DNA of 64,000 nt, taken from assembly GCF_026262505.1 (NCBI RefSeq), contig NC_067205.1, positions 1,240,001-1,304,000 on the forward strand. The letters run 5' to 3'. This document shows positions 1 through 10,105 of the stretch, piece by piece; position 1 is the stretch's first letter, and each line of letters begins with the position of its first letter. The stretch is from Trichomonas vaginalis G3. Lineage: Eukaryota; Parabasalia; Trichomonadida; Trichomonadidae. The position numbers and the translations under genes were made by a program. The notes beneath the pieces are model-generated. The model was given only the letters and a program-made list of their open reading frames with translations. It was not told the origin of the DNA and ran no database searches.

Positions 1-770
1 AAGACTAAAATAATGAATGCACAGAAGGCACGCGTTGCATGTATGTCAAATAAGTTTAAAAACATAAGAGAAATAGGTGAAGATACGTATCAAGTGATGC
101 TTAAAGATAGATTTTATAGATGTGAACATGTTTACAAGAGGCATTCTTCACTTTAGATAATGCTAAATACTGGTATTTGGTTTTCATTTATGATTTTATG
201 TATAAATGCATGAATGTTAATCGTTTTCATTTCATTGAAGGTGATACTGATTCATCTTATTGGGCAATCGCTGGTGATCCAAATCTTCCTAACACTCAAG
301 CATTTCAAGCAATTGTTACTGATAAACAATTTTATGATAAAAACATTTACAAATTCGCACCTTTTGATTTCTTTTGTTTTGATGAGAAATTTAAACCTAA
401 ATTAAAGAATAAAGCTGAAGAAAAAGCACATGAGAAGAAGTTATTGGGTTTAGCAATTGAGAAACAAGGTGATAACATGGTTGCTTTATGCCCCAAGTGT
501 TATACATCATTCAACGGTTCAATTGATGGAAGTGATTTTAAAAAGATTGCACAAAAAATGAAAGGAGTTAGTTTACGACAAAATAAACAATTAACACCTA
601 AAAATTATTTGGATATAATAAATGATAAAGTGATATTTGATGGTCAGAATATTAATTTACAACTTAAAAACGGGTCAATGACTCGCTTAACAATCGGTAA
701 GACTGCATTAACAGGAGCACACACTAAGGCTGTATGTTGTGAAAATGGATGTTGTATGCCGTTTATTTAA
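1..770 (+). pseudogene. Polinton protein-primed DNA polymerase B, C-terminal part (left arm)
   Basis: C-terminal piece of a family B DNA polymerase, with the GDTDS palm motif (motif C) and the downstream thumb-like region. It mirrors the end of the longer PolB remnant at 10106-13579. In Polintons this enzyme copies the element from a protein primer. The gene continues beyond the window start and is broken. Confidence 0.85.
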
Positions 771-871
771 TGAAATGCCACAGAAGAGACAAAAGGAACC
801 GTTGAATGATGGTTTTGATTCTTGATCAAAGAGGTGGGCACCCTTAAAACATTTATTTTATTTTTATATAA

Positions 872-2431
872 ATGGATAACGTAGATTTAGAAAATTTAAT
901 TGATGATTTAGTACGTGATCAAAATTTTCTTAGTTATATGATTTAAAAGCATATCTCCAAAAATAATGAAAATATAACGGATGATGATATGGATTATTAT
1001 TATTCATATTATGATAATGAATTTTTGAAATATCATGATGAAATAATTTCTAAAATTAAAGATAAAATTAAAAATAATGAATATACAAAGGAAAAAACTA
1101 AATCACAACTTAAACATTTGAAAGATTTCAAAAATGAAGTATTAACAGAAGAAGATATTGATGAATTATATAAATTATATAATCCTGAGCCACAAAAAAC
1201 AAAGAAACAAAACGCCCGGGTCCTTCAGACCAAAAATGATGCACAAGCTTTAATTTATGATTCATTAGTTAAACCACATTCAGCCCAACTTTTAAATAAA
1301 GATCAACTTTTGGAATTCATCCTTCAACATAAACTCGAAGCGGGAAAGTATATCAAACCTTTATATACAGCATATTTAAAACAAATGAATAGAATACATC
1401 CAGAATTAATGAAGGAAGGAATGAATTCCAAAACTTCATCATCCAAAATCAAAGCGGATAAAATTAAACCACTTGCAACACCAATACCTCCAACGACTGT
1501 ACCTGCAACACCAAAACCTCCAACGACTGTACCTGCAATACCAAAACCACCTCCTCCAGTTAATCCTTCATCATTCACTTTATTATATCCATTTCAAACA
1601 TTAAAGAAGCAAAAAGATTTTAAAAAGGGTTTCAAGATATTAAATAAACCAATTGACCCGAAAATTCAACCGTTAAAGGAAAAATTTGGTCGCCCTTCAT
1701 TTGCACCATATCCATATTCATACGAAATCGATCATTTAGAATATTCAAAAGGAAACGTTACTTATTTATTTGCCATTAACATTAACACCAGATATTTATA
1801 TTGCATTCCAGTGAAAGGGAAAACAGAACAGGAAACAAGAAGAGCTATTCAATACTTACTAGATCATGAAAGAGTAGATAATATCAGGGGTGATAGTGAT
1901 AAAGGATTTCAGGCAACTATGACTCATTATTTCCCACAAATTAATTTTTACTTTTCATCCTCTCCATATACGTTTCATAATAAAATAGTTGATGCGGTAA
2001 TGAGAACTCTTAGAGATGCGTTAGGGGTTAACGGTCAGATATACTGGGATGGAAATCATGACTCCATCATACAACAGTTAGTATATTATTATAATAATAC
2101 ATGGCATAGAACTATAAACATGAAACCGGTGGAAATGAAAAATGATATTTCAAAAGAATGGGAATATATTAGAAAGCAAATGGAAAGGTTGAATGATGTT
2201 AAACGTGAACAAATTAATTCGGGGCTCATGAATTTTAAACAAGGGGATAAAGTTTTGATTCATCTCGATTATGGAAAAACTGATAAATCAATGACAAAAA
2301 GAAGACGAAGATTTGACACAATAGCTGAATTTGTTAGATATATTAACGGCAATGCATTAGTTGAAGTTGACAATAAATTAATAGAAATTCCGATTTATTT
2401 TATTACTCCATTATATTTAAATAATATTTAA
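872..2431 (+). pseudogene. Polinton integrase (rve family), left arm
   Basis: Retroviral-type integrase of the Polinton kind. It has an acidic/lysine-rich N-terminal region, a proline-threonine-rich linker with a short PPTTVPATPK-type repeat, then an RNase H-like core and a C-terminal basic tail. It inserts the element into host DNA. The start follows an A/T motif (TTATTTTTATATAA) shared by other genes of these elements. Largely open, with about one break; the right-arm copy is much more decayed. Confidence 0.85.
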
Positions 2432-2451
2432 TTTTTTTTATTTCGTAAGAA

Positions 2452-2715
2452 ATGAGTGACAACGAAGCAGTCAAGAGTCCAGACGATGAATATAAAAAGA
2501 AACTAAACAGAATTAAATCAAAAATATGCTATTACAAAAAGAAGCCACAATGCGGTGAGGTTGAAAACGATAAAGAAATAATCGAAAAATTAGAAACTTA
2601 TCGTTCAATCCTTAAACTAAGTGAAGCAAAAATAAAAGAATTTAATAGAATAAATAAATTGATTGGAAGAGATGAATTTAATAAAGATGAATTTTTAAAC
2701 TCAATCCAAAATTAA
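2452..2715 (+). CDS. small charged Polinton protein (left arm copy)
   Basis: An 87-aa, lysine- and glutamate-rich protein predicted to be mainly helical, 20 bases after the integrase stop and on the same strand. I recognise no domain. A mirrored copy lies at 8161-8426 in the other arm and is broken. The pairing with integrase in both arms suggests a transcription unit shared with it. Function unknown. Confidence 0.6.
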   Translation: MSDNEAVKSPDDEYKKKLNRIKSKICYYKKKPQCGEVENDKEIIEKLETYRSILKLSEAKIKEFNRINKLIGRDEFNKDEFLNSIQN

Positions 2716-3090
2716 TTTTTATTTTTCTTTGACAACATCTCTCTTTCCATCATTACTGCATAACCACATTTTCTCAGTTTTAGTGGTTTGTTATTTTTAG
2801 CAAGTTCTCGCAGCATTTTTATCGTTTCCTCCCTTGTTATGATTCGTGTAAATTTTGAGCTTGCGGGGTATTCATTTATATAAAAATAAAATTTTGTTAT
2901 CAGTTATTTTATCGTTAATGGTTTTCAGGTTATTCAATAATTAATTCAAATCATAACACCATGTTACCATGTGCTCCCAGGTCATTCAACTTCTCTGAAA
3001 AAATGTGACAACATGACATTTTGACAACAACATGGAAAATGATTTGTCATGACTTCATCGTAATGAGTGTAAATGACCCAAAAATAATGT
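2716..3090. other. spacer in left arm: small decayed ORF and repeat cassette
   Basis: This stretch holds the remnant of a short unidentified reading frame on the minus strand near 2716-2875, preceded by the A/T start motif. It also holds one copy of the intergenic cassette TGTGACAACATGACATTTTG at about 3002-3025. The mirror image is at 7800-8160. Confidence 0.5.
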
Positions 3091-3291
3091 TTAGGTGACG
3101 AAGTGAGATCTCACCTCTTTTCTCACCTCTTGCTTTGTAGAACGAAGAGCATTCATTATACTTTGCATTTGGTACATGTCATCTTTGACCGAACGAATGA
3201 GGCGAAGTTGTTTGTTATACTGTATGTACTCGTATTCTTCATTAATGGCTTCATGAACGATAGTAGTTGTTGTGTTCTCTGATGTTGACAT
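3091..3291 (-). CDS. 67-aa Polinton protein (left arm copy)
   Basis: Short protein starting MSTSENTTTT and ending in KEVRSHFVT; no domain recognised. The ATG at 3291 is chosen because the same upstream string (TGTATGTAAAGACAGTA) precedes both this gene and the GIY-YIG gene, in both arms. The 3' end overlaps a palindrome, GTGAGATCTCAC, that recurs in Polinton 2. An identical-looking copy is at 7583-7783. Confidence 0.55.
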   Translation of the reverse strand: MSTSENTTTTIVHEAINEEYEYIQYNKQLRLIRSVKDDMYQMQSIMNALRSTKQEVRKEVRSHFVT

Positions 3292-3364
3292 TACTGTCTT
3301 TACATACAAAATAAATAAAACTAACTTTATTTTTCTGACTTTCACAAAAGACAAAAATAAACGC

Positions 3365-3974
3365 TTTACATGTATTTTTCAGCAACTTCGTCAAATAATT
3401 TTATAGCTTTATCTATCTCATCTACTTCAAACGTTTCTTTACCTTTCGTGGGAGCACCATACATTTTCTCAAAACTTCAAGCAGTTCTGTTTCAGCAGCT
3501 CTCATATCATTAACAAACACAACCTTGACTCTATTGACTGTACTGTCATATCTTTGAGTTATATTATATGTCCTTCCTATCTTATATCTTTTGTGTTGAA
3601 GTCCTTCGGTTTCTGAACGATGTAAAGTAAGCCTTCACTGCAACGTTCAGTATCGAATGAACCATATGTTATGAAGTTATATCCAACAACTGGGTCTAAC
3701 CATAACAAAACTATTGGTATAAGACTTTTGTCTATAAGATATGCTCTTGTTCCATGAAATGCTACTGATATCATAAGCTCAGGATTTCTTGTCAAAATTT
3801 TCTGAGTTGAAGCATTTCTAACCAGTCGTTTGTTTTCTTTTCAGATGGAGATATAATGTCTGACAAAGAATATTTGTTGTATTTCTTTGAGTATCTTACG
3901 TTTAAATCACCTATTCTAACCACTTTGGTGTCATCGTCTATCTTTCTAACTGTTTCAAACTCAATGTTTGTCAT
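3365..3974 (-). pseudogene. GIY-YIG (T5orf172-like) protein remnant, left arm
   Basis: Broken mirror copy of the whole gene at 6898-7509 (see that entry). About two breaks. Upstream spacing and start motif are the same as in the whole copy. Confidence 0.8.
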
Positions 3975-4020
3975 TACTGTCTTTACATACAAAACAAAAA
4001 AAGATATAAAAATAAAATTA

Positions 4021-4344
4021 GCGTTATTTTTCTAACTAATGAAATTCATTATTTTTGAAGAACTGATAGGGTCACCAGGTCACCAGGTCACCAGGTAATT
4101 TAACTTTTCTGAAAAAATGTGACAACATGACATTTTGACAACAACATAGGTTCTTCAATAATGCTTCATGAATGCCTTCCTCATTAATGTTTTTAGGTTA
4201 TTCAATAATGAATTATTTTTGAAGAACTGATGAGGTCACCAGGTCACCAGGTCACCAGGTAATTTAACTTTTCTGAAAAAATGTGACAACATGACATTTT
4301 GACAACAACATAGGAGGATGGCAAAAATAAATTCAAATCATACT
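4021..4344. repeat. two direct copies of an intergenic cassette with GGTCACCA triplets
   Basis: Two copies of a unit of about 150 bases lie near 4040-4146 and 4195-4312. Each has the run TTATTTTTGAAGAACTGAT, then three tandem GGTCACCA units (4072-4096 and 4230-4258), then AATTTAACTTTTCTGAAAAA and the string TGTGACAACATGACATTTTG. GGTCACC is itself palindromic. Other, partly diverged copies flank genes at about 3000, 6740-6810 and 7840-7910. The position between gene blocks suggests a replication, recombination or transcription signal; which one is unknown. Confidence 0.75.
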
Positions 4345-6656
4345 TTATAAAGCATCATTTACAGGTATTTCATCGTCAGTAAATGAATCATCATTATCGT
4401 TTGGTTCAACTTGTTTATATAATCCTTTCATTTCTTCTTTCAAAACATAATACCATGTCTGTTTACCATCTATTTTTCTTTGTTTCCTATCACATTTATC
4501 CTTAATACTCATTTGGAAATTCTTGTCTTTCATGTCTGATGGTTTGCAGAATAGAGCATTTTTACACGTCATACCTACACACAATTCATCATAATGTGTA
4601 TTTATCCATACATCTAAAGGATTTGTTGATAATTCAATTAAATCTTGTTTGGCTTCAGTCATCGGAATGATTCGTACATTAAATGATGAAAGGTCATATT
4701 GCATAAAATACGTCAGTAAATTATCATAAAATTCCTTTGTGCATGAATTCATCAAATTCTTGAAGTAATCAAATTGACCCTTGAATTTACCATTAACTCT
4801 TAAAACTACATATCTTCTGTCTCCAACTTCAATTTTGACAGGGTAAACGTTATTAGTTACGAAAATGAAGTTTGCAACGTTCTGAGCAGTTCTTCTGGGT
4901 TGATTCTTTTCATTAATTCTTATCTCATTATCCGTTATAATTGATTTCAAAGCGTTGAAGTTTGCGAGTCTGTCTTCACCAACATTCTTGAGTTCATTAA
5001 GTACAAGAAACATTTATTCTCAACTACTGAATTGAAATTACCCGTTAGCTCACCTATTTCGGTAATGTTTTTGCATGAATAACCAGCGAGAAGTTCAGAA
5101 ATAATGTCTGTAAATCTGTTTTTACCTGTTCCCTGAAGTCCTTTCAAAATAATTGCTGTTTCATTCTTGATTCCAGGATGTTGAATCATTGATGCAATCC
5201 AACCGAGTAGGTATTTATACACTTCATCGTTATTATCACAAATGACTTCTTTAATGAAATTCATAAACATCTCAATTTTTGAGTAATCAGGTTTTTCAAG
5301 AATGTTGTATTTATAACCCTGAAACGTTGAGAAAACATCGGGGGAATCAGATTTAAAGCAAACACCCTTAACGGTTAATGAAGACAATTGATTTAATAGT
5401 ACATCCCATGCTGCTATTGTTTTACCTTCTTCTTTAAATAATTTAATCATTTTAAGTGACTCTTTCATGTTTGATTGAAGAATGAATGATATTTGATTCA
5501 TTTTGTCGTGGATGTTGTAATCTTTTTGAATGAAGTATTTGTTTCCACAATCTACAAAACGGATTACACGTGATAAATCCTCAATTACTTCAGAACTGTT
5601 TTTATACTGATGATTTTCAGCCTTGCGTCTAATATCTGTTATCAAAAACGAGTCATCAAGTTTTATATCAAATGTTATTTTTGGCTTACGTAATAAAGGC
5701 AAAACATATTCATCATAATATTCCTTTTGATATAGTTTTAGAATCTTCACCAAAACAAATGGAGAAGTCATTAAATGTGCATATCTTTCACGTGCTTTTT
5801 CAAAATTACTTTTTGCATTTTCTGTTAAACTGCAGAAGTTATAAACGTTGTCGTATGCTTCATTAATTAAATGATTAGGTAACGAATTAATTGCTTGAAA
5901 CAGTGTGAATAATGTAACTTCTTTTTCTAAATTCATGTTTCCACCGTCATTATGTACTTCAAAATCACAGATGCCATCAACTATGCTCTGGGCAAGTTTA
6001 TCGTCAATGTTTACATCTTTGTTTTCATTCATGATAGTCTTTATTTCTTCATTCTTCTGTTCAACTCTTACCTTAATATTCAAATCATTTAATATATCAT
6101 TCACTGTTCTAGTTAATGTTGAATCATAACTTCCACGAATGAATGAGTATGTATTGATTGGTTCTGTTGCATTCTTGCGAACTCTTGAATCAGCCATAAC
6201 CACTAATGAACGCTTTGAATCATTCATAGAAGTCATTATGTCAATATCATAATCATTGCAGGAATAACATTTAATCATTCTGTTCGAAACTACATAGAAG
6301 AAATTAGTGTTGCAATAAATGTGAAGACCTCCTGAAGCGGTTTTAACGATAACATCTTTATCCGAAAGTTTTGATAAAATGTCTTTTCTAACTGTTTCTT
6401 TAAGTTCATCATTGTACGATTTATTGATATCAACATCTATAATCGTTAAATTTGATATTTTATTTACTAATAAAGCCATACCAGTTTTCCTTCCTCTTCC
6501 TCCATCGTATTTGAGGTAGTTATGTAAATCAATCTTGTTTTCACCAATTCTTTCGTTGAGGGTTTTAGTTTCTGCCATAACTAATTCCTCAACTAATGAA
6601 TCAATAACTTTTTCATCAGAAACGATATAGTTGCTGTTGTTGTTTGTTGCTGTCAT
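4345..6656 (-). pseudogene. D5-like primase / superfamily 3 helicase, Polinton 1
   Basis: The N-terminal half has an archaeo-eukaryotic primase-like layout (around codons 30-140, with conserved D-V-D and HIYCN-type strings). The C-terminal half has a superfamily 3 helicase with a Walker A string GLQGTGKN and a downstream sensor region ending FVTNN. Proteins of this type unwind and prime DNA in large DNA viruses, virophages and plasmids. It lies alone between the two inverted arms on the minus strand. Broken, with about one break. Confidence 0.78.
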
Positions 6657-6897
6657 TTATATAGGAATAAAAAAATAAAAATAATTTTAAAACTAACTTT
6701 ATTTTTGGACAGCATCAAATTTCATTCCTGTTGTCAAAATGTCATGTTGTCACATTTTTTCAGAAAAGTTAAATTACCTGGTGACCTGGTGACCTGGTGA
6801 CCCTATCAGTTCTTCAAAAATAATGAATTTCATTAGTTAGAAAAATAACGCTAATTTTATTTTTATATCTTTTTTTGTTTTGTATGTAAAGACAGTA

Positions 6898-7509
6898 ATG
6901 ACAAACATTGAGTTTGAAACAGTTAGAAAGATAGACGATGACACCAAAGTGGTTAGAATAGGTGATTTAAACGTAAGATACTCAAAGAAATACAACAAAT
7001 ATTCTTTGTCAGACATTATATCTCCATCTGAAAAGAAAACAAACGACTGGGTTAGAAATGCTTCAACTCAGAAAATTTTGACAAGAAATCCTGAGCTTAT
7101 GATATCAGTAGCATTTCATGGAACAAGAGCATATCTTATAGACAAAAGTCTTATACCAATAGTTTTGTTATGGTTAGACCCAGTTGTTGGATATAACTTC
7201 ATAACATATGGTTCATTCGATACTGAACGTTGCAGTGAAGGCTTACTTTACATCGTTCAGAAACCGAAGGACTTCAACACAAAAAGATATAAGATAGGAA
7301 GGACATATAATATAACTCAAAGATATGACAGTACAGTCAATAGAGTCAAGGTTGTGTTTGTTAATGATATGAGAGCTGCTGAAACAGAACTGCTTGAAGT
7401 TTTTGAGAAAATGTATGGTGCTCCCACGAAAGGTAAAGAAACGTTTGAAGTAGATGAGATAGATAAAGCTATAAAATTATTTGACGAAGTTGCTGAAAAA
7501 TACATGTAA
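6898..7509 (+). CDS. GIY-YIG domain protein, T5orf172/MUG113-like (whole copy)
   Basis: A protein of about 203 aa. The C-terminal half (from about residue 115) has the pattern GLLYIVQ ... YKIGRT, a later AAETELL helix and the FEVDEIDKAI tail, which fits the T5orf172 type of GIY-YIG fold found in viruses and mobile DNA. The N-terminal half is unrecognised. The ATG at 6898 is preferred over the upstream TTG because the leader TGTATGTAAAGACAGTA is repeated before the 67-aa gene at 7583. A role as an element-borne nuclease is inferred from the family. Its mirror copy at 3365-3974 is broken. Confidence 0.72.
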   Translation: MTNIEFETVRKIDDDTKVVRIGDLNVRYSKKYNKYSLSDIISPSEKKTNDWVRNASTQKILTRNPELMISVAFHGTRAYLIDKSLIPIVLLWLDPVVGYNFITYGSFDTERCSEGLLYIVQKPKDFNTKRYKIGRTYNITQRYDSTVNRVKVVFVNDMRAAETELLEVFEKMYGAPTKGKETFEVDEIDKAIKLFDEVAEKYM

Positions 7510-7582
7510 AGCGTTTATTTTTGTCTTTTGTGAAAGTCAGAAAATAAAGTTAGTTTTATTTATTTTGTATGTAAAGACAGTA

Positions 7583-7783
7583 ATGTCAACATCAGAGAAC
7601 ACAACAACTACTATCGTTCATGAAGCCATTAATGAAGAATACGAGTACATACAGTATAACAAACAACTTCGCCTCATTCGTTCGGTCAAAGATGACATGT
7701 ACCAAATGCAAAGTATAATGAATGCTCTTCGTTCTACAAAGCAAGAGGTGAGAAAAGAGGTGAGATCTCACTTCGTCACCTAA
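7583..7783 (+). CDS. 67-aa Polinton protein (right arm copy)
   Basis: Same small protein as at 3091-3291, 73 bases after the GIY-YIG gene on the same strand and with the same leader string before its ATG. The sequence contains threonines, charged helices and KEVRKEVRSH near the end. No family recognised. Confidence 0.55.
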   Translation: MSTSENTTTTIVHEAINEEYEYIQYNKQLRLIRSVKDDMYQMQSIMNALRSTKQEVRKEVRSHFVT

Positions 7784-8160
7784 ACATTATTTTTGGGTCA
7801 TTTACACTCATTACGATGAAGTCATGACAATCATTTCCATGTTGTTGTCAAAATGTCATGTTGTCACATTTTTTCAGAGAAGTTGAATGACCTGGGAGCA
7901 CAGGGTAACATGGTGTTATGATTTGAATTAATTATTGAATAACCTGAAAAAACCATTAACGATAAAAAATAACTGATAACAAAATTTTATTTTTATATAA
8001 ATGAATACCCGCAAGCTCAAAATTTACCACGAATCATAACAAGGGAGGAAACGATAAAAAATGCTGCGAAACTTGCTAAAAATAACAAACACTAAAACTG
8101 AGAAAATGTGGTTATGCAGTAATGATGGAAAGAGAGATGTTGTCAAAGAAAAATAAAAAT
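7784..8160. other. spacer in right arm, mirror of 2716-3090
   Basis: Contains one intergenic cassette copy (TTGTCAAAATGTCATGTTGT at about 7845-7865) and the remnant of the same short unidentified reading frame as in the left arm, after the A/T start motif near 7985-8000. Confidence 0.5.
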
Positions 8161-8426
8161 TAAATTTTGGATTGAGTTTAAAAATTCATCTTTATTAAAT
8201 TCAATCTTTCCAATCAATTTATTTATTCTATTAAATTCTTTTATTTTTGCTTCACTTAGTTTAAGGATTGAACGATAAGTATTCTTAATTTTTCGATTAT
8301 TTCTTTATCGTTTTCAACCTCACCGCATTGTGGCTTCTTTTTGTAATAGCATATTTTTTGATTTTTCTGTTTAGTTTCTTTTATATATTCATCGTCTGGA
8401 CTCTTGACTGCTTCGTTGTCACTCAT
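8161..8426 (-). pseudogene. small charged Polinton protein remnant (right arm)
   Basis: Broken mirror copy of the 87-aa gene at 2452-2715, with about two breaks. Confidence 0.6.
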
Positions 8427-8446
8427 TTCTTACGAAATAAAAAAAA

Positions 8447-10004
8447 TTAAATATTATTTAAATTAATGGAGTAATAAAAATAAATCGGAATTTCTATTAA
8501 TTATTGTCAACTTCAACTAATGCATTGCCGTTAATATATCTAACAAATTCAGCTATTGTGTCAAATCTTCGTCTTTTTTTGTCATTGATTTATCAGTTTT
8601 TCCATAATCGAGATGAATCAAAACTTTATCCCCTTGTTTAAAATTCATGAGCCCCGAATTAATTTGTTCACGTTTAACATCATTCAACCTTTCCATTTGC
8701 TTTCTAATATATTCCCATTCTTTTGAAATATCATTTTTGTTTTCCACCGGTTTCATTTTATAGTTCTATGCCATGTATTATTATAATAATATACTAACTG
8801 TTGTATGATGGAGTCATGATTTCCATCCCAGTATATCTGACCGTTAACCCCTAACGCATCTCAAGAGTTCTCATTACCGCATCAACTATTTTATTATGAA
8901 ACGTATATGGAGAGGATGAAAAGTAAAAATTAATTTGTGGGAAATAATGAGTCATAGTTGCCTGAAATCCTTTATCACTATCACCCCTGATATTATCTAC
9001 TCTTTCATGATCTAGTAAGTATTGAATAGCTCTTCTTGTTTCCTGTTCTGTTTTCCCTTTCACTGGAATGCAATATAAATATCTGGTGTTAATGTTAATG
9101 GCAAATAAATAAGTAACGTTTCCTTTTGAATATTCTAAATGATCGATTTCGTATGAATATGGATATGGTGCAAATGAAGGGCGACCAAATTTTTCCTTTA
9201 ACGTTGAATTTTCGGGTCAATTGGTTTATTTAATATCTTGAAACCCTTTTTAAAATCTTTTTGCTTCTTTAATGTTTTGAAATGGATATAATAAAGTGAA
9301 TGATGAAGGATTAACTGGAGGAGGTGGTTTTGGTATTGCAGGTACAGTCGTTGGCGGTTTTGGTGTTGCAGGTACAGTCGTTGGGGTATTGGTGTTGCAA
9401 GTGGTTTAATTTTATCCGCTTTGATTTTGGATGATGAAGTTTTGGAATTCATTCCTTCCTTCATTAATTCTGGATGATCTATTCTATTCATTTGTTTTAA
9501 ATATGCTGTATATAAAGGTTTGATATACTTTCCCGCTTCGAGTTTATGTGAAGGATGAATTCCAAAAGTTGATCTTTATTTAAAAGTTGGGCTGAATGTG
9601 GTTTAACTAATGAATCATAAATTAAAGCTTGTGCATCATTTTTGGTCTGAAGGACCCGGGCGTTTTGTTCTTTGTTTTTGTGGCTCAGGATTATATAATT
9701 TATATAATTCATCAATATTTTCTTCTGTTAATACTTCATTTTTGAAATCTTTCAAATGTTTAAGTTGTGATTTAGTTTTTTCCTTTGTATATTCATTATT
9801 TTTAATTTTATCTTTAATTTTAGAAATTATTTCATCATGATATTTCAAAAATTCATTATCATAATATGAATAATAATATTCCATATCATCATCCGTTATA
9901 TTTTCATTATGTTTTTGGAGATATGATTTAAAATCATTATAACTAAGAAAATTTTGATCACGTACTAAATCATCAATTAAATTTTCTAAATCTACGTTAT
10001 CCAT
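8447..10004 (-). pseudogene. Polinton integrase remnant, right arm
   Basis: Mirror copy of the integrase at 872-2431, with the same proline-threonine linker repeat and integrase core. More decayed than the left copy, with roughly six breaks. The start is preceded by the A/T motif shared with other genes of the element. Confidence 0.85.
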
Positions 10005-10105
10005 TTATATAAAAATAAAATAAATGTTTTAAGGGTGCCCACCTCTTTGATCAAGAATCAAAACCATCATTCAACGGTTCCTTTTGTCTCTTCTGTGGCA
10101 TTTCA

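Larger units (their letters stand above)
1..4146 (+). repeat. left arm of the large inverted repeat in Polinton 1
   Basis: This arm pairs with 6735-10873 in reverse complement. It carries the end of PolB, the integrase, a small gene and, on the other strand, the 67-aa and GIY-YIG genes. It runs off the window start, so its full length is unknown. The two arms differ by scattered small changes only. Confidence 0.93.
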
